Source: Falsiroseomonas algicola (GTDB lineage Bacteria > Pseudomonadota > Alphaproteobacteria > Acetobacterales > Acetobacteraceae). Taken from it: a stretch of 64,000 nucleotides of DNA. Each line of letters opens with the position of its first letter. The stretch's first letter is position 1. Of this stretch, positions 7,742 to 16,047 are shown one piece after another. The stretch spans positions 186,001 to 250,000 of the forward strand of contig NZ_JAAIKB010000002.1 in assembly GCF_011040385.1 (NCBI RefSeq), in the 5' to 3' direction. A model generated the notes under the pieces. It did no database searches and had not been told where the DNA came from. It saw only the letters and a list, made by a program, of their open reading frames with translations. Made by a program: the position numbers and the translations under genes.

Positions 7742-8242
7742 TCACCCGCGCAACCCCACCCGTCGCCGCAGCAGGTCCGGCGGGCCGTCGCCGGATTGCG
7801 AGGGCTGGTAGGCGAGGGGGATGATGTCCCGCATCCGGGTCCATGTCCTCGCGTCGGTGTCGGCGGGCACCTCGATGGAGGAGACGCCGCAGCGCAGCAG
7901 GGCGGCGTATTGGTCCGGGATCACGTGCCCGGTGGCGCGGATTTCGCCGGTGTAGCCGTGGTATTCGCGAAGGGCGCGGGCCTGGGTGAAGGCGCGGCCG
8001 TCGCGGTGTTTCGGGAGGCTCAGCGCCACCAGCGCCAGGCGCGGCAGCCAGGGGCGGAGGGTGTCAGGATGGGCATCGGGCGGCAGCGCCACGCCGAGGG
8101 GCGCGTTGCGGCCTGCCAGCGCCTCGCCGTCGCGGGTCAGCCGCGCCAGACTCACCAGCGCCGCGCCTTCCGGCAGGGCGTCGTCGTCACCGATGGTGGC
8201 GAAGGGGTCGGGACGAAGCGCGCCGCCGTCAAGCAGGGGCAT
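7742..8242 (-). CDS. DUF934 protein of the sulfite reductase operon
   Basis: The 166-residue protein carries the conserved DUF934 core (DGRAFTQARALRE, then GEIRATGHVIPDQY and LLRCG). Members are nearly always encoded beside sulfite reductase in alphaproteobacteria and are thought to assist sulfite reduction, perhaps in electron supply or siroheme insertion; the biochemical role is not settled. I chose the ATG at 8242 because upstream residues are not conserved. The start lies inside the 3' end of cysI, so the genes are coupled. A phosphoadenylyl-sulfate reductase (cysH) often follows in related genomes, but here the operon stops at a palindrome cluster. Confidence 0.88.
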   Translation of the reverse strand: MPLLDGGALRPDPFATIGDDDALPEGAALVSLARLTRDGEALAGRNAPLGVALPPDAHPDTLRPWLPRLALVALSLPKHRDGRAFTQARALREYHGYTGEIRATGHVIPDQYAALLRCGVSSIEVPADTDARTWTRMRDIIPLAYQPSQSGDGPPDLLRRRVGLRG

Positions 8243-9920
8243 AGAGGGCTTCCTTGAAGGGCGCCGGCCCGATGCGGCGGTAGGTGTCCTTGAACAGCTC
8301 GCCGGGTTCGCGATGCGCGACATAGGTGCGCACCAGCGTTTCCACGGCGTCCACGACGCTGTCGTAGCTGAAGGCAGGGCCGATCAGCTCGCCGATCGTC
8401 GCATCGTTGGTTGCCGATCCGCCGAGCGTGATCTGGTAGACCTCCTCGCCGCGCTTATCGACGCCGAGCAGCCCGATATGGCCGACATGGTGGTGCCCGC
8501 AGGCGTTGATGCAGCCGGAGATGTTGACGTGCAGCGTCCCGATGTCGAGTTGCCGGTCGAGGCTCGCGAAGCGTTCGCTGATGCGCTGCGCCACAGGGAT
8601 GCTGCGTGCGGTGGCCAGCGCGCAGTAATCCATCCCGGGGCAGGCGATGATGTCGCTGATCAGCCCGACATTCGGCGTCGCCAGGCCATGCTGCCGCAAC
8701 CCCTTCCACAGCGCGTGCAGATCTTCCTGCCGGACATGCGGCAGCACCAGGTTCTGCACATGGCTGACGCGGATCTCGCCGAAGGAGAAGGTCTCGGCCA
8801 GTTCGGCGATCGCTTCCATCTGGTCGGCGGAGGCATCGCCCGGGATGCCACCGATCGGCTTGAGGGAGACGACGACGGAGACATAGCCCGGCGCGCTGTG
8901 CGGATGCGTGCTGTTCCGCGCCCAGGCCGCGAAGGCCGCGTCCGCTTCCAGCGCGCGGCGGTAGCGCGGCGGGTCGTCCTGCAGGTCCGCGAAAGGCGGC
9001 GGCGCGAAATGCGCTCGGATGGCGGCTACGATGCCGGGCTCCAGCCGATAGCGCCCGGCTGGCATCGCCGCGAGTTCCTCCTCCACCAGGCGCCGGAACT
9101 CGTCGCCGAGGTCACGGACCAGGATCTTGATGCGCGCCTTGTAGATGTTGTCGCGCTGGCCGAGCGCGTTGTAGACGCGCAGCACCGCTTCCATCGTCTT
9201 CAGGAAGTCGGCTTCCGGCACGAAGTCGAACAGTTTCGTGCCGATGATCGGCGTGCGGCCGAGCCCGCCGCCCACCCAGATCTCGAAGCCAATGGTGCCG
9301 GCCTCGTTGCGCTTCGCCGTCACGCCGATGTCGTGCACCTGGATCGCCGCGCGGTCATGCGGCGCCCCCGTGATGGCGATCTTGAACTTGCGGGGCAGGT
9401 AGGTGAATTCGGGGTGCAGCGTGGACCATTGCCGCAGGATCTCGGCATAGACGCGCGGGTCGACGATCTCGTCCTTGGCGGCGCCGGCGAATTCGTCGGT
9501 GGTGACGTTGCGCACGCAGTTGCCGCTGGTCTGGATCGCGTGCATGTCGACATCGGCCAGGGCCTGGAGCATGTCGATCACATCCTCCAGCTTCGTCCAG
9601 TTGAACTGGATGTTCTGCCGCGTGGTGAAGTGGCCGAAGCCGCGGTCCCAGCGCCGGGCGATGACGCCGAGCTGCCGCATCTGCCGCGCATCGATCACGC
9701 CATAGGGGATGGCGACCCGCAGCATGTAGGCGTGCAGCTGCAGATAGAGGCCGTTCATCAACCGCAGCGGCTTGAACTCGTCTTCCGTCAGCTCGCCGGA
9801 CAGGCGCCGCGCCACCTGGTCGCGGAACTCCGCGATGCGCGCGGCCAGGAAGTCCCGGTCCACCTCGTCGTAGCGATAGGTGCGGGCATGGGGCGGGATG
9901 GCGTGGGTGATCTGGTCCAT
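8229..9920 (-). CDS. cysI: Sulfite reductase hemoprotein (siroheme, 4Fe-4S)
   Basis: The 563-residue enzyme reduces sulfite to sulfide with six electrons in cysteine biosynthesis. The siroheme/4Fe-4S ligand set is intact: C427 and C433 in CPGMDYC, and C470 and C474 in SGCINACGHHH. The N-terminal half has the RWDRGFGHFTTRQNIQFNW motif of the nitrite/sulfite reductase family. Nitrite reductase is the alternative within this superfamily, but the flanking DUF2849, DUF934, siroheme synthase and cysK genes argue for sulfite. The start ATG at 9920 lies 5 bp after the DUF2849 stop. Expression probably comes from the AT-richer region at 10244-10474. Confidence 0.92.
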   Translation of the reverse strand: MDQITHAIPPHARTYRYDEVDRDFLAARIAEFRDQVARRLSGELTEDEFKPLRLMNGLYLQLHAYMLRVAIPYGVIDARQMRQLGVIARRWDRGFGHFTTRQNIQFNWTKLEDVIDMLQALADVDMHAIQTSGNCVRNVTTDEFAGAAKDEIVDPRVYAEILRQWSTLHPEFTYLPRKFKIAITGAPHDRAAIQVHDIGVTAKRNEAGTIGFEIWVGGGLGRTPIIGTKLFDFVPEADFLKTMEAVLRVYNALGQRDNIYKARIKILVRDLGDEFRRLVEEELAAMPAGRYRLEPGIVAAIRAHFAPPPFADLQDDPPRYRRALEADAAFAAWARNSTHPHSAPGYVSVVVSLKPIGGIPGDASADQMEAIAELAETFSFGEIRVSHVQNLVLPHVRQEDLHALWKGLRQHGLATPNVGLISDIIACPGMDYCALATARSIPVAQRISERFASLDRQLDIGTLHVNISGCINACGHHHVGHIGLLGVDKRGEEVYQITLGGSATNDATIGELIGPAFSYDSVVDAVETLVRTYVAHREPGELFKDTYRRIGPAPFKEALYAPA

Positions 9921-9925
9921 GGGGG

Positions 9926-10243
9926 TCAGGACGCCAGCTGGAGGGCCGGGCGCGGCTCTGCATCCACCGAGGGCCCGGCGGCGCGCAGCCTTTCGCGGAA
10001 CTTCACGGGCACCGGCCCGGGCGATACCTCCACCGCATAGGCGCCGACCACCATCCGCGCCTTCTCCGCGGCCTGGCCCAGCGCCAGCGCGGCGGCGACC
10101 TCCTCCGGCGGGAAGATCCGCGCCGCGGCGACCTCCGCCACCCATCCGCCGGCACCGAGCCAAACCACGCGGCCGGTTCGGAGATCATTCGCGGTGACCA
10201 CCAGCGGGGCGGTGGCGGGGCGGGTCTTCGCCGGTGCGGCCAT
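9926..10243 (-). CDS. DUF2849 protein, first gene of the cysI operon
   Basis: This is a 105-residue cytoplasmic protein with the DUF2849 pattern (VVTANDLRTGRVVWL near the N-terminus, then an acidic-helical middle and VGAYAVEV). The family is almost exclusively found between siroheme synthase and sulfite reductase genes in alphaproteobacteria, as here, so a role in sulfite reduction is likely although no activity is known. It precedes cysI by 5 bp. The gene faces away from cysG across a 231-bp promoter region. Confidence 0.85.
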   Translation of the reverse strand: MAAPAKTRPATAPLVVTANDLRTGRVVWLGAGGWVAEVAAARIFPPEEVAAALALGQAAEKARMVVGAYAVEVSPGPVPVKFRERLRAAGPSVDAEPRPALQLAS

Positions 10244-10291
10244 GGTGGCTTCCTTCTCTGGGGCGCGCGGAGCGCCGCGCTTGGCGTGGCC

Positions 10292-10329
10292 CGCGCTAAT
10301 TAACGCGCGCCAGAAGCGTAATCAACGCT
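10292..10329. promoter_or_regulatory. Two related dyads in the divergent cys promoter region
   Basis: CGCGCTAATTAACGCG (10292-10307) and AGCGTAATCAACGCT (10315-10329) are both near-palindromes. They share the core TAAT(T/C)AACGC, repeated 22 bp apart (two helical turns). They lie about 50-85 bp upstream of the DUF2849-cysI operon start in otherwise GC-rich DNA, as expected of a tandem operator for a cysteine or sulfur regulator. No protein has been shown to bind. Confidence 0.5.
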
Positions 10330-10420
10330 CGGCGGCGCGGTATCATCGCGAAATGCCAAAAAATTTCCCCGCTGGTGCGTATTGGCTGTCATACATCGCC
10401 CAAAGACCCTATTGGCGATC

Positions 10421-10440
10421 GTGTTGGAGTATGGTGTTCT
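10421..10440 (+). promoter_or_regulatory. Motif shared with the Rrf2/cysK promoter
   Basis: GTGTTGGAGTATGGTGTT upstream of cysG aligns with GCGTTGGAGATGGCGTT at 11728-11744 upstream of cysK, differing by two substitutions and one inserted base. Both lie in the same orientation relative to the downstream sulfur gene. The neighbouring Rrf2 regulator is the natural candidate to bind; this is inferred. Confidence 0.45.
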
Positions 10441-10474
10441 CCCGCCCCTGTCTGGTGAAAAGCGATGGTCAACC

Positions 10475-11299
10475 GTGGATAAGCGCTCCGCCCTCGGCCC
10501 GGCCCAGGGCCCGATGCCCGGCGAGGTCTGGCTGGTCGGCGCCGGCCCCGGCGATCCCGGCCTGCTGACCCTTCGCGCGGCGGAGGCGCTGAAGCGCGCC
10601 GACCTCGTGCTGCATGATGCGCTGCCCGGCCGCGCGGTGCTGCGCCTCGTGCGCCCAGGCGCGGAGATCGTCCCCGTCGGCAAGCGCAAGGGTGCCGCGC
10701 CCGTCACCCAGGCGAGGATCAATGCCCGCCTCATCGCCGGCGCCCGCGCCGGGCTGCGTGTGGTCCGCCTGAAGGGCGGCGACCCCTTCGTCTTCGGCCG
10801 GGGCGGGGAGGAAGCGCAGGCGCTGGACGCCGCCGGCATCCCCTGGAAGGTCGTCCCCGGCGTCACCGCCGGCATTGCCGCCCCCGCCGCGGCTGGCATC
10901 CCGCTGACCCATCGCGGCGTCGCCAGCGCCGTCACCTTCGTGACCGGACATGACGAGGCCGGCGACCTGCCGGGCGCCGTGAACTGGGACGCCCTCTCGC
11001 ATCTCGGCGGCACCATCGCCGCCTTCATGGCCCTGTCGCGGCTGGATGAGATCGCGCTCCGCCTGCTGGCCGGCGGCCGCCCCGCCGCGACGCCGGTCGC
11101 CATCATCGCCCAGGCGACGACGCCTGATCAGCGGGTCCTGCACAGCACGCTCGGCACCTGCACCCTCGATGCCCGCCGCGCCGGGCTGCCCACGCCGGCC
11201 CTGGTCGTGATCGGGGAGGTCGCGGCGCTCGGACTCGGCGCCGCCGTGCCGGCGGCCGTCAGATCGCGAAGTTCAGCGGCTCCGTCGTCGGCCGCTTGA
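10475..11299 (+). CDS. cysG: Uroporphyrinogen-III C-methyltransferase (SUMT; siroheme synthesis)
   Basis: The enzyme transfers two methyl groups from S-adenosylmethionine to uroporphyrinogen III to give precorrin-2, the precursor of the siroheme used by CysI. The SAM-binding loop VGAGPGDPGLLTLRAAEAL and the GGDPFVFGRGGEE motif are clear. Only the methyltransferase domain is present (about 274 residues); the dehydrogenase/ferrochelatase half of bifunctional CysG is absent. The start is uncertain: GTG 10475 is used here, with in-frame GTG 10436 and ATG 10514 possible. The C-terminus runs into the convergent Rrf2 gene by about 40 bp and its last 20 residues look unconserved. Confidence 0.88.
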   Translation: MDKRSALGPAQGPMPGEVWLVGAGPGDPGLLTLRAAEALKRADLVLHDALPGRAVLRLVRPGAEIVPVGKRKGAAPVTQARINARLIAGARAGLRVVRLKGGDPFVFGRGGEEAQALDAAGIPWKVVPGVTAGIAAPAAAGIPLTHRGVASAVTFVTGHDEAGDLPGAVNWDALSHLGGTIAAFMALSRLDEIALRLLAGGRPAATPVAIIAQATTPDQRVLHSTLGTCTLDARRAGLPTPALVVIGEVAALGLGAAVPAAVRSRSSAAPSSAA

Positions 11300-11711
11300 G
11301 CCCGGCGGCCTGGGCGCGCTTCAGCAGGTCGTCCAGCGTCTGCCCCGCCAGGCGTTCCCGCAGCCCATCCTCCAGCTCCCGCCACAGCGGCGCCACCACC
11401 GCCACCTGCAGCTTCCCGGTCAGGTCGCCCGGCATCGCCTCCGGTTCCTCCGTCACGGCGCTGACGATCTCGATCAGCCTGATGTCGCGCGGCCGGCGCC
11501 CGAGCCGATAGCCGCCCTTCGGGCCGCGCACGCTGTCCAGCAGCCCGGTGCGGGACAGCGCCTGGAAGACCGGCTCGATCCCCCGGCGCGCCGCGCCCAT
11601 CCGCTCCGCCACATCGGCGCCGCCCGTCACCTCGCCGCCCCGCCCGGCGTGGAAGCCGACATCCAGCATCACGGCGATCGCCGTCATGATCCGATCCTGG
11701 CGGAGCAGCAT
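11259..11711 (-). CDS. Rrf2-family transcriptional regulator, cysteine-free (CymR-like)
   Basis: The 150-residue protein has the Rrf2 winged helix (MLLRQDRIMTAIAVMLDVGF at the N-terminus, then GPKGGYRLGRRPRDI for the wing). Unlike IscR, NsrR or RirA it contains no cysteine, so it cannot ligate an iron-sulfur cluster in the usual way. Cluster-free members such as CymR control cysteine metabolism, often by complexing with CysK. Its position between cysG and the divergent cysK fits that role, but it is inferred. The ATG at 11711 is chosen by alignment to the family start; the frame is open further upstream. Confidence 0.82.
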   Translation of the reverse strand: MLLRQDRIMTAIAVMLDVGFHAGRGGEVTGGADVAERMGAARRGIEPVFQALSRTGLLDSVRGPKGGYRLGRRPRDIRLIEIVSAVTEEPEAMPGDLTGKLQVAVVAPLWRELEDGLRERLAGQTLDDLLKRAQAAGLKRPTTEPLNFAI

Positions 11712-11727
11712 TTTTCTCGATTCCCGC

Positions 11728-11749
11728 GCGTTGGAGATGGCGTTATCTA
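11728..11749. promoter_or_regulatory. Candidate Rrf2 operator between the regulator and cysK
   Basis: The sequence holds two GCGTT cores 12 bp apart (11728 and 11740). The first half matches the motif upstream of cysG. The second, read on the minus strand as TAGATAACGC, resembles the TAAT(T/C)AACGC core at 10297 and 10319. It lies 17 bp from the regulator start, suitable for autoregulation. Inferred only. Confidence 0.4.
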
Positions 11750-11849
11750 CATTGCCCTGGCGTGATTTTCCAGCCCTGCCATGGACAGGCGGCCGAGGGC
11801 GGGCCAGAACATCCCCCGAAACGCCGCGCACCGCCGAAGGCTTCCCCGC

Positions 11850-12848
11850 ATGCCCGACCGTTCCAGCCGGAAACCCGCCCCTGCCGCCGGCCCGTCAGCC
11901 TCCCTCCAAGGGGGCCGCATCCATGGCAGCGTGCTCGACATCGTCGGCAATACGCCGATCGTCCGGCTCCCCCGTCTCGAGGCGAAGGAAGGCCTGGCCG
12001 CCCGCCTCGCCCTCAAGCTCGAATTCTTCAACCCGCTCGGCTCCGTGAAGGACCGCATCGGCCTCGCCATGGTGGAGGCCGCGGAGCGGGAGGGCCTGAT
12101 CGCGCCCGGGCGTTCCACGCTGGTCGAACCCACCTCCGGCAATACCGGCATCGCGCTGGCCTTCGTCGCCGCCGCCAAGGGCTATCGCCTGATCGTCGTG
12201 ATGCCCGACGGCGCCAGCATCGAGCGCCGCAAGATGATGAAGCTGATGGGCGCGGAACTCGAACTCACCCCCGCGCGCCGCGGCATGGCCGGCGCCATCC
12301 AGCGCGCGGAGCAGATCATCGCCGCCACCCCCGGCGCCTGGATGCCCCGGCAGTTCGACAACCCCGCCAACCCCTCGGTGCATGAGGCGACGACGGCCGA
12401 GGAGATCTGGGCCGACACCGCGGGCGAGGTCGATGCCATCATCGGCGGCGTCGGCACCGGCGGCACCCTGACGGGCATCGCCCGCGCGCTCAAGCCGCGA
12501 CGCGAGGGACTGCGCATCATCGGCGTGGAGCCCGCCGAATCGGCCGTGCTGTCCGGGGAGGAACCCGGCCCGCACGACATCCAGGGCATCGGCGCCGGCT
12601 TCCGCCCCTCCGTTCTCGAACTCGAACGCCTCGATTCCGTCATGCGCGTGTCGGAGCGGGAGGCGCTGGCCGCCGCCCGCCTCTGCGCGCGGGAGGAAGG
12701 GCTGCCCATCGGCATCTCCTCCGGCGCCGTGCTGCATGCGGCGCTGGAGGTGGCGCGCGATCCCGCGATGCAGGGCCGCCTCGTCATCGGCATCGCCGCC
12801 AGCTTCGCCGAACGCTACCTCAGCACGCGCCTGTTCGAGGGAATCTGA
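11850..12848 (+). CDS. cysK: Cysteine synthase A (O-acetylserine sulfhydrylase)
   Basis: This is a PLP enzyme that makes cysteine from O-acetylserine and sulfide, the last step of the pathway served by CysI. With the ATG at 11850 it is 332 residues. The PLP lysine is K67 in NPLGSVKDR, the phosphate/substrate loop is TSGNTG (95-100), and the glycine-rich cofactor loop GGVGTGGTLTG is present. The frame extends upstream to 11781, but those residues are arginine-rich and unconserved. It is divergent from the Rrf2 regulator and ends 6 bp before the convergent ABC exporter gene. A cystathionine synthase-like activity is possible but less likely in this context. Confidence 0.92.
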   Translation: MPDRSSRKPAPAAGPSASLQGGRIHGSVLDIVGNTPIVRLPRLEAKEGLAARLALKLEFFNPLGSVKDRIGLAMVEAAEREGLIAPGRSTLVEPTSGNTGIALAFVAAAKGYRLIVVMPDGASIERRKMMKLMGAELELTPARRGMAGAIQRAEQIIAATPGAWMPRQFDNPANPSVHEATTAEEIWADTAGEVDAIIGGVGTGGTLTGIARALKPRREGLRIIGVEPAESAVLSGEEPGPHDIQGIGAGFRPSVLELERLDSVMRVSEREALAAARLCAREEGLPIGISSGAVLHAALEVARDPAMQGRLVIGIAASFAERYLSTRLFEGI

Positions 12849-12854
12849 CGCACG

Positions 12855-14615
12855 TCAATTCTCCCCGAACTGCAGCGCCGCGAGCCGGGCATAGAGCCCA
12901 CCTTCGCGCACCAGCGCCTCATGCGTGCCCATCGCGACGATCCGCCCGGCCTCCATCACCACGATCCGGTCGGCGTTGCGCACCGTCGCCAGGCGATGCG
13001 CCACCACCAGCGTGGTGCGGCCGCGCGACAGCGCCTCCAGCGCCTGCTGCACCGCCTGCTCGCTCTCCGCATCCAGCGCGCTCGTCGCCTCGTCCAGCAG
13101 CAGGATCGGCGCATCGCGGAGGATGGCGCGCGCGATCGCGATGCGCTGCCGCTGCCCGCCCGACAGCGTGACGCCCCGCGCGCCGAGATGCGTCTCGTAG
13201 CCCTGCGGCAGCCTCGCGATGAAGCGATCCGCCGCCGCCGCTTCCGCCGCCCGGCGCACCTCCTCATCGCTGGCATCCGGCCGCCCGTAGCGGATGTTCT
13301 CCGCGACCGAGGCCGAGAAGATCGCGGCATCCTGCGGCACGATGCCGATCCGCGCCCGCAGCGCCGCCGGATCGGCCCGCGCCACATCCACCCCATCGAC
13401 CAGCACGCGCCCGGATTGCGGATCGTAGAAGCGCAGCAGCAGCTGGAAGACGGTGGTCTTGCCGGCGCCGGAGGGCCCGACCAGCGCCACCGTCTCGCCG
13501 GGCTCGACGGCCAGGGAGAACCCGTCCAGCGCCGCCGCATCCGGCCGCGTCGGGTAGCGGAAGCTGACCTCCTCGAACGCCAACCGCCCCGCCGCCGGCA
13601 CGGGCAGCGCCACGGGCACTGGCGGCGCGGCGATGGCAGGCTCCGCGGCCAGGATCTCCAGCAACCGGTCCGCTGCCGCCGCCGCGCGCTGGATCTCCCC
13701 CCACAGCTCGCTCATCGTCGCGCTCGAGCTTGCCAGCAGCATGGCGTAGAAGACGAAGGCGGAAAGGTCGCCGCCCGTCATCCGCCCCTCCACCACATCC
13801 CGCCCGCCGACCCAGAGGCTGAAGGTGATGGCGCCGAAGCCGAACAGGATGACGGCCAGGATCAGCGCGGTGCGGGATGCGATGCGCCGCAGCGCCGCGG
13901 CGACCGAACGCTCCACCTCGGCCGCGAAGCGCCGGCGGTCCTGCGGTTCATGCGTGAAGGCCTGCACGATGCGCAGCCCGTTCAACGCTTCCTCCGCCGT
14001 CGCCGCCAGATCCGCCACGCGTTCCTGCGCGGTCTTGGAAAGCCGGCGTTCGCGCCGCCCGAACAGCACCAGCGGCACCACCACCATCGGCAGCACCACC
14101 AGCATGATGCCCGCGAGCTTGGCGCTGGTCGCGACCAGCATGACCAGCGCCCCCGCGCCGGTGATGGCGTTGCGCAGCCCCATGGAGATGGCGGAGCCGA
14201 TCAGCGACTGCAGCAGCGCCACGTCGGCCGTCATCCGCGACAGGATGTCGCCCGTCCGCGCCGTCTCGAAGAAGGAGGGCGAGAGCGACAGCACATGGTC
14301 GAAGACGCGCCGGCGCAGGTCCGCCGCTACCCGCTCCCCCAGCCATGACACCAGGTAGTACCGCGCGGAGGTCGCGACCGAGAGGACGGCGACGATGCCC
14401 CCCATGACCAGCGCCGCGCTGTCCAGCCCCTCCGCCCCGCCGCTGAAGCCGTTGTCGATCAGCCCCTTCAGCCCCTGGCCGATCGCCAGCGTCATGGCCG
14501 CCGCCAGCAGCAGCGCGACGACGGCGCCGATGGCGCGGGGCAGGTAGGGGCGAAGCTGCGGCAGCAGCAGGCGCAGCGAGGTGATCGGCGCGCGGGCGGG
14601 GGAGGAGGTGTTCAC
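12855..14615 (-). CDS. ABC exporter, fused membrane and ATPase domains (MsbA/multidrug type)
   Basis: The 586-residue half-transporter has six membrane helices in the first 320 residues and an ATP-binding domain after about residue 340. Walker A (GPSGAGKTT, about 377-385), the ABC signature ([14 protein letters not shown]) and Walker B (ILLLDEATSALD) are intact, as is the switch histidine (VVAHRL). It should work as a homodimer in the inner membrane, exporting a lipid or hydrophobic compound. It resembles the MsbA-like subfamily common in alphaproteobacteria. It is monocistronic: convergent with cysK and separated by repeats from the TRAP operon. Substrate unknown. Confidence 0.88.
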   Translation of the reverse strand: MNTSSPARAPITSLRLLLPQLRPYLPRAIGAVVALLLAAAMTLAIGQGLKGLIDNGFSGGAEGLDSAALVMGGIVAVLSVATSARYYLVSWLGERVAADLRRRVFDHVLSLSPSFFETARTGDILSRMTADVALLQSLIGSAISMGLRNAITGAGALVMLVATSAKLAGIMLVVLPMVVVPLVLFGRRERRLSKTAQERVADLAATAEEALNGLRIVQAFTHEPQDRRRFAAEVERSVAAALRRIASRTALILAVILFGFGAITFSLWVGGRDVVEGRMTGGDLSAFVFYAMLLASSSATMSELWGEIQRAAAAADRLLEILAAEPAIAAPPVPVALPVPAAGRLAFEEVSFRYPTRPDAAALDGFSLAVEPGETVALVGPSGAGKTTVFQLLLRFYDPQSGRVLVDGVDVARADPAALRARIGIVPQDAAIFSASVAENIRYGRPDASDEEVRRAAEAAAADRFIARLPQGYETHLGARGVTLSGGQRQRIAIARAILRDAPILLLDEATSALDAESEQAVQQALEALSRGRTTLVVAHRLATVRNADRIVVMEAGRIVAMGTHEALVREGGLYARLAALQFGEN

Positions 14616-14648
14616 CCGCCCAAGGTGGCGCTTCCCCCGCCGGTCGGA

Positions 14649-14692
14649 AAGCCCTCTCCCCCCACAGGGGGGGTTGGACGCATGCGTCCAAC
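14649..14692. repeat. Palindromic repeats between ABC exporter and TRAP operon
   Basis: CCCTCTCCCCCC pairs with the following GGGGGG run, and GTTGGACGCATGCGTCCAAC (14673-14692) is a perfect 20-bp palindrome. The flank ends in GGTGGGTGAGGG, a string resembling the tail of other gap repeats here (for example 27735-27749). The element is probably a dispersed palindromic repeat or terminator. No gene is visible in 14616-14727. Confidence 0.6.
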
Positions 14693-14727
14693 GGTGGGTG
14701 AGGGAGGCTCCCCCACCCCGAGCAAAC

Positions 14728-16047
14728 CTATTTCAGAAAATCAGGCTCGATCAGCCGCGGCAGCAGCAGCGCCATGTCCGGCCACAGGATCAGCAGCGCC
14801 AGGATCCCGAACATCGGCAGCAGCATGATCATCGTGTCCTTCAGCGCATCCGTGATCCGGATTCCCGCCACCGAACAGGCGATCATCAGGCACAGCCCAT
14901 AGGGCGGCGTCACCAGACCGAAGGCCAGCGACATGATGGAGATCATCGCGAAGTGGATGGGATGCAGCCCTGCATGCTCCGCCATGGGCTGCAGGATGGT
15001 GCCGACGATGATGATGGCCGGGATGGCATCCAGGAAGCAGCCGACGATCAGGAAGACGGCGGCGATGAAGAAGCCCGTCAGCACCGGCCCCATGTCCCAG
15101 GCGATGACGCCGGACAGCATGGCCTCCGGAATCTTGTAGTAGGCCAGCAGCCAGCCGAAGGCGGAAGCGGTGCCGACGCAGAACAGCGTGATGCCGGACA
15201 GCTTGCCCGTATCCATGAAGGCGGTCTTCAGCCCCTTCAGGTCCATCTCCCGATAGACGAAGATGGACAGCGCGCCGGCATAGAGCACGGCGATGCAGGC
15301 GGCTTCCGTCGCCGTGAACCAGCCGAAGATCTTGCCGCCGATGATGATGAAGGGCGTCATCAGCGCGGGCACGGAGACGATGAAGGAGGCGAGGAATTCC
15401 TTCAGCGTCGCCCGCGTGTAGGTGGGGTAGCCGCGCGCCTTGGCATAGACATGCACGGTCGCCATCTGCGCCACGCCGATCAGCAGCCCCGGCAGCACGC
15501 CCGCCAGGAAAAGCCCGCCGATCGAGACCGTCAGCACGCCGCCCCAGACGATCATCAGGATCGAGGGCGGGATGATGACCGCCAGCACGGCGGAGACGGC
15601 GGTGATGGCGACGGAGAAGCTGTCATCATACCCCTCCCGCCGCTGCGCATCGATGAAGATCTTGGATTGGCTCGCCGCATCGGCGGTGGAACTGCCGGAG
15701 ATGCCCGCGAAGAAGATCGACAGCACGACATTGATCTGCGCAAGGCTGCCCGGCATGTGGCCGACGATGGCGCGGGAGAAGCGCACCAGCCGGTCGGTGA
15801 TGCCACCGATATTCATCAGGTTCGCGGCCAGCAGGAAGAAGGGCACCGCGATCAGGATGAAGCTGTTGAAGCCGTTGAACGTCTCCTGCACCATGATCAT
15901 GGGCCAGAGGCGATCCTCCAGCAGCAGCGGCGGCAGGCAGGCGAGGCCAAGCGCCACGGCCACCGGCACGCGCAGGAACAGCAGCCCGAAGAAGCCGCCG
16001 AACAGGAAGGCCGCGGCCTGCCCGGCCGAAAGGGTGGAGGCCATCAT
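14728..16047 (-). CDS. dctM: TRAP transporter large permease (DctM)
   Basis: The 439-residue protein has about 12 hydrophobic helices and the DctM hallmark segments (FILIAVPFFLLAANLMN, then FAGISGSSTADAASQS). It forms the sodium-coupled translocation channel of a TRAP importer with the small permease encoded just upstream, whose stop overlaps its start. The receptor DctP is two genes upstream. The operon also encodes a CoA-transferase and a MaoC hydratase, so the cargo is probably an organic acid that is activated to a CoA ester after uptake. Last gene of the operon. Confidence 0.92.
   Translation of the reverse strand: MMASTLSAGQAAAFLFGGFFGLLFLRVPVAVALGLACLPPLLLEDRLWPMIMVQETFNGFNSFILIAVPFFLLAANLMNIGGITDRLVRFSRAIVGHMPGSLAQINVVLSIFFAGISGSSTADAASQSKIFIDAQRREGYDDSFSVAITAVSAVLAVIIPPSILMIVWGGVLTVSIGGLFLAGVLPGLLIGVAQMATVHVYAKARGYPTYTRATLKEFLASFIVSVPALMTPFIIIGGKIFGWFTATEAACIAVLYAGALSIFVYREMDLKGLKTAFMDTGKLSGITLFCVGTASAFGWLLAYYKIPEAMLSGVIAWDMGPVLTGFFIAAVFLIVGCFLDAIPAIIIVGTILQPMAEHAGLHPIHFAMISIMSLAFGLVTPPYGLCLMIACSVAGIRITDALKDTMIMLLPMFGILALLILWPDMALLLPRLIEPDFLK

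Noticed and set aside
8229-9920. Assimilatory nitrite reductase instead of sulfite reductase
   Set aside because: The siroheme motifs are shared, but the DUF2849, DUF934, siroheme synthase and cysK neighbours indicate sulfur assimilation.
10244-10474. SAM or cobalamin riboswitch upstream of the cys genes
   Set aside because: No recognisable conserved riboswitch core was found; the region is better explained by operator-like dyads.
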